From: Lotmaria passim
Lineage: Eukaryota > Euglenozoa > Kinetoplastea > Trypanosomatida > Trypanosomatidae
Assembly: GCA_037349495.1 (NCBI GenBank)
Contig: CP140202.1
Location: 372,001 to 436,000 of the forward strand
DNA length: 64,000 nt
Direction of reading: 5' to 3'
In this document: positions 56,172 through 64,000 of the stretch, piece after piece
Layout: each line of letters begins with the position of its first letter
How positions within the stretch are numbered: the first letter of the stretch is position 1
The notes under the pieces: model-generated
What the model was told of the DNA's origin: nothing
The model's database searches: none
The model's input: only the letters and a program-made list of their open reading frames with translations
Made by a program: the position numbers and the translations under genes

Positions 56172-57605
56172 GTTTGTTACTCAGTGCAAATGAATGTTGA
56201 GTGTGGGCTGAGCGTGAGAGAGATGCTGTGCGTAGAAGAAGCAAAAAAAGAGAGTATTTGCTTTTATGTCACGCTCCCCAAGAAAGAAAAAAGGGTGAGT
56301 TGAAGCTTGGCTGATGGCTGGAACCTGATCGCTTGCGCTTTGTCAAAAACCACTCACGAAGTCAAGTAAGTCCGTTTCTTTGTATATATTGGCTCTGACT
56401 TAAAACGTTCAAGGCGAATACGAATTGTGATGCCTTCTTTTCTTTTTCTTTTTTTTTTTTTATCATTCGTCAGGTTTTTTTTTTTTTCTCAAGTCATCCA
56501 AGAGCTTTGTCTTTTTTAAGGTTCTGCTGTTTCATCTGGTATTTACTTCTCAGAGGTTGTGCTTCTGTTGACTGAGAAGAAAGGGGGGGGGGGAAAGCGG
56601 GTTGCTGTTTTTGACTCAACGGATGAGTGACGTGGCCATGAATTCGGGTGCTACGACACCACACACCCCCTTTCCGACCTTTATTTTCTTTTTTTTTTGC
56701 CCCTTCCACAGAGAAAAGCAGCAACAAGCGAGCAGCAGTGAGGGCAAACGAACAGAAACACACGTTGAGTCTGCCTGTTTGCAACTCTTTTCTGTTAGAT
56801 ACTACTGTAAGTGCTGTGCTTATTACTTTTATATATCGTCTGCGCGGCCAAAACAACAACAAAAAGAAAGCTGAATGAGCATATACCGAAACTGTAAAAC
56901 ACGTTTGATTTTTGTTCTTATTCTTTTCTCCTATTCAGCGAGGAAGCGTGTAAAGCAGAAAACAACAGCGACGAGAGTTTGGGAGCTTCAAGTAGCACCG
57001 GAGGAAACACATTGTGCAAGCGTGAATGTGTGGTGACTGCGTCCCCCTTGCTTTTCGGACCTCTTCGCAGGCCCGAGTTAGCGCGTGACGCCTGTGCTCA
57101 TTGAGCTGACCGCGGCTACACATGCTCGCAAACGCACACATTTGAGAATGGGCCTCCGCTCCACGCAGTGCTTTAAGCCCGCGCACCAGCCTTTTCTTAA
57201 AAGATAAATCTACAGCTTGTGTGCGCGCCCCTGTCGCGCTTCCTGTCCCTCTCTTTCTCCCTTTCTGCGCACACACACGTACTCTCGAGTGACCTTCTCT
57301 CTCTTTCTTTTTCTTTCTTTCGACTCCTGGCTTCCACTGCTGCTGCTGCTACTCGAATGAGATTAACTGCTACCCACGCTCCTTTTTCTCCCCCGTGCTT
57401 CGTCACTATACCATCATTTCTCTACCTGTTTCCCATCCTTACACGCACCAGAAAAAGAAAAGAGTAGAGCTCCTTTTTGAGGCTCTCCTTGCCATTCTCA
57501 CCGCCTTTATTCTCTCGCTTTGCTTCTTGCCTTCCATTCCTTTGGACTACTACCCGCCCACATTCGCTCTTTCCCCCTTCCCTCCGCTCCTTGGCAGTTT
57601 CCATC
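56172..57605 (+). other. Spacer and 5' region of aldehyde dehydrogenase copy 2
   Basis: 56172-56961 is unique, with a G11 run at 56584-56594 and T runs at 56450 and 56475, and no gene. From 56962 it repeats the 5' flank of copy 1 almost base for base, including the CT tract and the GGCAG before the ATG. Confidence 0.5.
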
Positions 57606-60416
57606 ATGCTGCGCTCCACGCTCCGCCGCCTGGAGATGGCCCCCAAGGTCACCCACATCCAGGACAAGCTGCTCATCAACGGCAAGTTCGTCCCTGCTGT
57701 TTCCGGCAAGACCTTCGAGGTTGTGAACCCGGCCGATGAGGCGGTGATCGCGAACGTGGCCGAGGCCGACAAGGCCGACGTCGACATCGCCGTGAAGGCT
57801 GCCCGCACCGCTTTTGAGGAGTACCGCAAGTCGGATTGCCAATCCCGCCGCGACGTGATGCTGCGCCTCGCTGACATTCTGGAGAAGAACAGTCAGGAGA
57901 TGGCTGCGCTGGAGAGCCTGGACAATGGCAAACCTTACGCGGCTGCCCTGTACGGCGATGTAACGCTCGCCGTTGAGTGCTTCCGTTACTACGCGGGCTT
58001 CGCGGACAAGGTCGACGGTTACGTCCCGCCGCGCTCCGGCAACTTCCTCGCTGTGGTGAAGCGCCAGGCTGTGGGTGTGTGCGGGCAGATCATCCCATGG
58101 AACTTCCCGCTGCTGATGGCTGCCTGGAAGCTGGCCCCCGCCCTTGCCTGCGGCAACACCGTCGTTCTGAAGCCGGCGGAGCAGACCCCGCTGAGCGCAC
58201 TGCGCCTGGGCGAGATGGTGATGGAGGCCGGCTACCCGGCGGGTGTGGTGAACATCTTGCCGGGCTTCGGTGCCACGGCTGGCGCGGCCATCGCGAGCCA
58301 CATGGACGTGAACAAGGTTGCCTTCACCGGCTCGACGGCGGTCGGCCGCGAGGTGATGCGGATGGCTGCGGAGAGCAACATCAAGAAGGTCTCGCTTGAG
58401 CTCGGCGGCAAGTCGGCGCTCATCGTCTGCGAGGACGCCGATGTGGAACAGGCGGCGCATGTTGCGATGAACGGCATCTACTTCAACGCAGGCCAGGTGT
58501 GCGTCGCCTCCTCCCGTATGTACGTGCATGAGTCCGTCTACGACGAGTTCCTATCCCGCCTGCGCAAGCACGCCGAGTCGCGTAAGGTCGGCCCAGGCCA
58601 CAACACTGACCACGACATGGGCCCGCTGGTGTCGAAGAAGCAGCACGAGCGCGTGCTGAGCTACATCAAGGACGGCGTGAAGGAAGGTGCCACGGCCGTG
58701 ACGGGCGGGAATAAGATCGGCGACAAGGGCTACTTTGTCCAGCCGACCATCTTTGCGGACGTGAAGGAGGACATGAAGATCTGCAAGGAGGAGATCTTTG
58801 GCCCGGTCGCCTGCGTGATGAAGTTCAAGGACATTGACGAGGTCGTGAAGCGCGCAAACGACAGCATTTACGGTCTCGCCGCGGGCATCTGCACGCGCAA
58901 CATGGACACCGCGATTCGCTATGCTACATATCTGGACGCCGGCACGGTGTGGATAAACGCGTGGGGCAACTTGGACACTGCCGTACCTTTCGGCGGCTTC
59001 AAGCAGAGCGGCATTGGCCGAGAGATGGGTCGCGAGGCCATCGACCTTTACACGGAGTCGAAGGCGATCCATTTTGCCTTGGAAGGCCCTATCGTGAAGC
59101 CGTAAAAAGAAGAAGGTGGAAGATACTGCGAGGAAAAACGTCTTTTTTTACCTGCTTGTTGTTGTGGTGCCTTTCAAACCTGCGTGTGTCATTTGGACCA
59201 CCAGCTGACACACTGGCGCTGGCACCTCATACACACACACATATGTATATATATATTCACGCTGGAATGCGAGGGTAGCGTTGCGCAAGAGAGGAAGAGG
59301 CGACGCTGCCGTGGTCCTTCTTCTTTTTCGTTTTGGTACCGCTCGTCGTGTACAAGCCCTTTTTTCTGCTTTTCGTAAAATGCGGATGAGAGGACTTTTA
59401 CTTCGCTGCACAGAGGTGGAGATGGGAGGCTGAGGGAGCAACAAGCATGGCTTGTCGTCCTCCCCCTCTCTTTTTTTTCTTCTCTGTGAAACAATATTTT
59501 TGACTATATTAAAACAAGACATATACGTGTTCTCTGTTTTCGTTTCTGTTAATCCTATAGTGCTTCCACCTTTCTTTTTTTTTTTCCAGGCCGGGAGGGT
59601 ATCCTGCAAGTGTCGTATACTTTTTTTTTTTCTTTTACATTGCTTACGGAGTTTAATGGGGAATAGCGGCTCTGTTCTCCCCCAAATTGTAAAACAACTT
59701 CAGGAGAGAGCCCCCCCCAAAATGGAAAAAACAACAACGGAGAACTGCATTGGCTGGTTCAGTGCAAAACAATACGATAGAAAAAACACACAAAACCCCC
59801 AAAACAGACACTACCATTTTCATTTTTTTTTTTTTGCTTTCGCTCTTTCTTTTTGTCTCTAATTACTGAGCCCTGACTGTGCTTTCTCTCGTACTGACGC
59901 TTCTCTCCTCCCTTTTCCCTCGCTCGGTTTAATGGAAGGCGTGTTGAGAAGCGGAGAACGAGTGAAAGGTCCGTCTGACCTACGGCCCAATGCCGTGGCA
60001 GATACGAAGAATATACGGAAACCAAGAAACAACAAACAAACAAACTAAAAGGGCAGACACACAGTAGCACGAACAGGCGCATCTTTTTTTTTTTTTTCGA
60101 TATTCCTCTCTTTGGTGGAGCTCTTTTTTTTCCCCCTTTTCTACGATGAAAAAAACAAGACAAAAACAAAATGGGCGACTTTTTCGTTCCGTCTTCGTTA
60201 GTGAGTGTGTTTTATCGCATTTTATTTTTATTTTTTTACTCTTTTTTTTTTTGCCTTAGGAACGTGAGCGCGACGTGTATTTTCAGTTTTTTTTTTCTAT
60301 TATTCAGGAGGGCGAACGAGATTAAAAAAAAAAAAAAGAAATGAAGATAGAATTACAGGGAGAGCGAAAGAGCAGCCGTTTTTCTTTTTTCGTTGGCGTT
60401 CTGACCGGTGCTTGCG
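56962..60416 (+). repeat. Large direct repeat, aldehyde dehydrogenase unit 2
   Basis: Partner of 51114-54886, offset 5848 bases in the coding region. It is shorter because the ~300-nt segment present in unit 1 is absent; the junction is at the T run near 59470. Minor length changes also occur in TA and T tracts. Confidence 0.85.
57606..59105 (+). CDS. ALDH2: Mitochondrial NAD-dependent aldehyde dehydrogenase, copy 2
   Basis: 499 residues with the same presequence and intact Asn166, Glu265 and Cys299. It differs from copy 1 at 14 residues: Tyr116, Gly117, Leu170, Met288, Asn289, Ala295, Val300, Ala364, Ala402, Ala452, Gly454, Leu456, Thr458 and Met474. Seen against human ALDH2 numbering (+3), 170, 300, 454 and 456 correspond to substrate-pocket positions 173, 303, 457 and 459, and 288-295 lead into the catalytic loop. 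The rest of the gene, including most synonymous sites, is identical to copy 1. The copies therefore probably differ in preferred aldehyde; this is inference from positions, not measured. Confidence 0.93.
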   Translation: MLRSTLRRLEMAPKVTHIQDKLLINGKFVPAVSGKTFEVVNPADEAVIANVAEADKADVDIAVKAARTAFEEYRKSDCQSRRDVMLRLADILEKNSQEMAALESLDNGKPYAAALYGDVTLAVECFRYYAGFADKVDGYVPPRSGNFLAVVKRQAVGVCGQIIPWNFPLLMAAWKLAPALACGNTVVLKPAEQTPLSALRLGEMVMEAGYPAGVVNILPGFGATAGAAIASHMDVNKVAFTGSTAVGREVMRMAAESNIKKVSLELGGKSALIVCEDADVEQAAHVAMNGIYFNAGQVCVASSRMYVHESVYDEFLSRLRKHAESRKVGPGHNTDHDMGPLVSKKQHERVLSYIKDGVKEGATAVTGGNKIGDKGYFVQPTIFADVKEDMKICKEEIFGPVACVMKFKDIDEVVKRANDSIYGLAAGICTRNMDTAIRYATYLDAGTVWINAWGNLDTAVPFGGFKQSGIGREMGREAIDLYTESKAIHFALEGPIVKP

Positions 60417-61566
60417 TAACACATTCTTACTCTCTCTCTGGCTTGCTTTCCTGAGCGGTACGGTGCATCTGCAAAGTGGATGGAACTCCCTGAGCAGGTC
60501 GTACACACATACAGACAAGTACGCAGTTTTTGCGTTGTGGAAACGCGGGAGGACTATCATTGTTGTTTGTAAAACGATCTTGGGTTGTAAGGGCCGATTT
60601 AGAAATGAAAAGAGAAGTGGTGCCTTTTTTTTTTTGGTACCGCAGCATCTTGTTTTTACTCTTCTTCCAAATCCTTGCCTTTCACTTTGCTCACTCATAC
60701 TTTTTTTGCGTTCTCTTTTATGCTCGCATTTAATGTGCTCTGCATTGCAAACGCCTTTTTTTCCATGCAACGTAACCCGCTTTGGGTGAAGTGTGCAGAC
60801 ATTTAGTTGCCCACTGGCAGCTTGAGTTCAGCAGTTTTCTCCACTTTCTTTTTCCTTTTTTTTTTTTACTTATTCGAACAAACTTTTTTTTTGTTTTCAG
60901 CATTCACACACAAACACACATATACCTACACGTCATAACAAAATAGATAGATGTTGCTCTACATCGGTACATTAGACAGCTGGTATTTACATTAGGTAGA
61001 GAGCACACGATCACTGCCCCAACCCTCTTTTTTTTTTTTTCTACTAAACCGGCAAAACTCTCTAAAAGCAAACTAGCGCGTGCGAGTTTGCTTTTTTTTT
61101 TTGTGCTCCTCTTTTTGGCATCTTCCTTGTACTGTGAGTTACAAATTACAGTAGCAAAAAAAAAAAAAAAAGAGTCTCTTTGATCGAGGACGCAAACAAC
61201 AGAACAGTTCGTGCCGCTTGGTGTTTAGCTTTTGCGGCAGTTGCCTGCTCTCTTTTTCTTTTTTTTTTTCCCCCTCCTTTTTGTATTACCTTCTCTCTTT
61301 TTCTTTTTTCTTTTTCTTTCTTGCTCGCTAGTTTGTCCGAGCAGGAGCAGCAGTAGGCAACCATTAAAAAGAAGAAGAAGAAGAAGAGGAGGAGGAGGAG
61401 GAGGAGGAGCAGTTTCCTTCCTTGGGCTTTGAATTTAAATCCTACACGTACCTTTTGTTTGCTATTACCATTATTGGTTCCTTTTTTTTTTTCTCTTTTG
61501 CACAACCCACGCAAAGACGCTACAAAAACAAACACACAGACACACACATACAAAAAAAAAAAAAAC

Positions 61567-61612
<46 letters not shown>
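59106..61612 (+). other. 3' region of copy 2 and long spacer before the last gene
   Basis: About 2.5 kb without a gene. To 60416 it is the duplicated block. 60417-61560 is unique, with T runs, a (GAA)n/(GAG)n purine stretch at 61371-61409 and CT-rich 61250-61322. AG at 61515-61516 or 61566-61567 could be the acceptor for the last gene. Confidence 0.5.

Positions 61613-61614
<2 letters not shown>
61568..61614 (+). repeat. (TA)n microsatellite abutting a start codon
   Basis: About 23 AT units in a row, the last ones running directly into ATG at 61613, so the start codon is made partly from the repeat. It would form the whole proximal 5' UTR of the next gene and can fold on itself. Confidence 0.9.
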
Positions 61615-61620
<6 letters not shown>

Positions 61621-64000
61621 GGCAGACTCGCAGCATGCGGACGACCACGCGCCCTCGTCGTCGTCGTCGTCGTCCCCAGTGGGTGGTGACCTGAGTGTCA
61701 GTACCACCACCACCGCCACCGCCTCGGTCGCTCTCGAGAGCTCTGTGGCGGCCTCCTCCACGACTATCGCCAGCAGCAGCCTCTCCACCTTCTCCCAACT
61801 CGCCACCGCGGACAAAGCGGAGCACGGCGCGGAGGACAACAAAGCGGCGACCTCGCACTCGGTGCTGGTGCTGCCTGGCTCTGGCGCAGGTACGGTTCCA
61901 CCGTCCGTTTCTGCAGAGGCGTGTAATGCAACAGCAGATCGTTCGCGAGAAGATGAAGTGCGGTTCACAGCGGAGATCGCGACACCCTCGTCTTCTGCAG
62001 ATCTGCGCTCTCCACACTCCATACATCTTTCACGCGCCGGCGACGACTCACCACTAATACCGCTTGTCCCACCACCGCCAACAACAGCAGCAGCAGCAGC
62101 AACAGGGGAAGAAAAGAGCGGTCTTCCGCAGCAGAAAAGCAGCAGCAGCAGCAGCTGCGACAACGAGGCCGCTACTAGCGCCTACCATTCTGCAAGCGGA
62201 CCTGCTGCTGCTTCTTCATATTCAGCGAAAGAAAGTTCAAGAGAGGAAAGGCAGGAGGATGAGGACGAATATGAAGACGAGCCTAACTCGCCGAGCAGTC
62301 GCCGCGGCGCCTCGACCGTGGAAAAAATGAGCGCTGACGATCGCAACAAGAGCGACATCGGTGGTGATGAGAGCAGAGGCGACGTCGACGACGCGGGCAC
62401 GACGGTGACCGCCACGCAGCCACCCCATAATGGAGGCTCTGCACACCGGAAAGCTCCGCGGCTGCACCGTCACTCGAAGCATCGGTCGTCGTATTCGGGT
62501 CCACGGACGCCGGCGACGGCTCGTCTGGCTGCCAGCGGAGTGGTTACAGAGGGTGACAGCATCCAGGTCAGCAAAAACGACAACGGCGACGCTGGCGGTG
62601 GCAACAGCGGACCTGCGGCGTCGTCACCGTCGTCGTCGCGGCATCGCCACCACCTTCAACTCCCTACGGCAGCCCCGCCGCTCATCGCTGTGGATGCCCC
62701 CGTGTCGACGCTCACGTTGGAGGTTGCCTCGACGCGCTCCAGCCCGTCGTCGTCGTCTTTGCCGTTGGAGGTGAGCTATCCTAAGCGTGGCAGCGCACAG
62801 GCAAGGCGGCGCAGATCCAACGCAAAGGGTAGGGAGGAGGACACGGAAAAAAGGGAGGAGAAAGAGAAGGCCAGCGTGCCGGCCGCAGTGCAGAGATCGT
62901 CGCCACCCGCCCAAACGGAGACCAAGAAGGAGAAGGTGGGGCATCGTGGCAGCTGGTCCACCCCACTCTTCTCAAGCAGCGGCAGTGAAATCGGCGAAGA
63001 GGAAACAGCACAAGACGAGAGAGAAAAGAGCGGCGCACCAGCTCCCGAGGTTGCGGAAGAGGAGACTGTGGGAAAGACAGTGGTGGTGCCGGTTGTCGGC
63101 CCCACGCCAATTCCAACGGTGGAGCCTCTCACTAATACACAGGAAACGGCACATGTTCCGTCAAAGTCGAAAGACACCGACGCCGCACAGCCACCGTCGG
63201 TAAAAGTGGGAGCTACTCTAGCAGCCACAGCCGCAGCACCAATACCTTTTCCACCATCAGCACCCTCGGCTTCTTCCTCCTCGTCAACACCACCAGTGCT
63301 GCTGCCGTTGCCGCTGTCTGCCACGGCGGAAGTGGCCGCTGCGGTCGCGTTGCCCTCCCACTCGAGCGACGACAGGGATGGCGGGGCCCGCGCCTTGCCT
63401 CAGAGCGCAGTGCCTCCTTCCGCGGCGGCCACAACGCCCGCCCCGTTGCCTGCTGCGGCGTCGTCTTCGTCGCTACCACCACCACCACCTGTTACAGCGG
63501 ACACGAACACAGCAATCATGACGACTTCACCGCCACCACCGCCACCACCGCCAACGCAGACGTCCATCGCGGCATCCGCCACTCTCTCCTCCGTCGAGTC
63601 GGAGGCGCGGTCGCCAGGGACGACGTCGTCGGTGCTTCCTGCTGTCGAACATGGCGAGGCGAAGACGAAGACGAAGGCGGCGGTGGCGACAATGGCGCTG
63701 GCGAGGACCACCGTCGAGACGCCCCTGCAGCTCGATACGTTGACCGCAAAGGCCGCGACGCCGTTGTCGCGGCCTGCTGCTACGACTACTCCTGCTGCTG
63801 CGATCGGCGGCGGCGGCAGCTGGGCGAGGCCGTTCCTGTCGCAGCACCTCTCCGTCGCCAACTCCGCTGACACCTCGTCTGTCACTGCTGCCAACTCGTT
63901 GACGTTGGAGAGCACCGGGCAGGTGAGGCCGCGACTGTCGATCAGCGGCATCCCAGCCAACTCCATCGGTGGGCTGTCGCCGCTCACCATGGCGCAGTTC
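61613..64000 (+). CDS. Large low-complexity Ser/Ala/Pro/Thr-rich protein, N-terminal part (runs off the window)
   Basis: 796 codons open without a stop up to the last base, so the gene continues beyond the window. The protein begins MSSADSQHADDHAPSSSS. It is almost entirely disordered: Ser and Ala runs, poly-Pro (SPPPPPPPPT), acidic stretches (EDEDEYEDE) and basic RS/KR patches. I recognise no domain in this part. Such N-terminal regions are common on trypanosomatid protein kinases, phosphatases and cytoskeletal proteins, so a folded domain may lie downstream. Two segments near the edge look more conserved (SWARPFLSQHLSVANSA and RPRLSISGIPANSIGGLSP). GC-rich third positions throughout support real coding. 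The start is the first ATG after the TA repeat. Confidence 0.75.

Overview
This window looks like nuclear DNA of a trypanosomatid flagellate, most likely from the Leishmania/Leptomonas/Crithidia group (Leishmaniinae). Every convincing gene lies on the + strand. No intron is needed for any of them. The coding DNA is GC-rich, while the spacers are packed with T runs of 8-17 and CT-rich tracts followed by AG, the usual layout for trans-splicing and polyadenylation inside one polycistronic unit. The proteins also fit: a DNMT6-type cytosine methyltransferase, an alpha-tubulin acetyltransferase, a Leishmania PSA-2/GP46-type leucine-rich-repeat surface protein (decayed) and a trypanosomatid-type small cytochrome oxidase subunit. 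From memory, the gene order resembles Leishmania chromosome 25, but I could not check this.

Layout. 131-16395 holds two very large MIOS/SEA4-like (GATOR2/SEA complex) proteins with a decayed PSA-2-like surface-protein gene between them. 17105-30034 holds a PPR-like organellar protein, a CCCH zinc-finger protein and a UTP4-like WD40 ribosome-biogenesis protein. 30963-34482 holds the DNA methyltransferase and ribosomal protein S25. 35169-40016 holds two mitochondrial ATP synthase beta genes whose coding regions differ by one base while their flanks are unrelated. 41400-50451 holds an LMBR1-like membrane protein, the tubulin acetyltransferase, a SUKH (SMI1/KNR4) protein and a cytochrome oxidase subunit. 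51758-59105 holds two copies of a mitochondrial aldehyde dehydrogenase inside a 3.5-3.8 kb duplication, with a decayed zinc-knuckle/RG-rich gene between them. From 61613 a long low-complexity gene runs off the right edge.

How the genes relate. Position in a trypanosomatid unit does not imply shared function. Still, the ATP synthase beta pair, the cytochrome oxidase subunit and the aldehyde dehydrogenases are mitochondrial metabolism genes, and the two MIOS-like proteins could belong to one nutrient-sensing complex.

The strongest leads are two. (1) The tubulin acetyltransferase gene carries a textbook -1 ribosomal frameshift signal (A_AAA_AAC, 5-nt spacer, 10-bp GC-rich stem that buries the zero-frame stop) leading into a 249-residue tail in the -1 frame; the rival explanation is a one-base homopolymer error. 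(2) The two aldehyde dehydrogenases are nearly identical in DNA, yet differ at 14 residues that fall mostly on substrate-tunnel positions around the catalytic cysteine.
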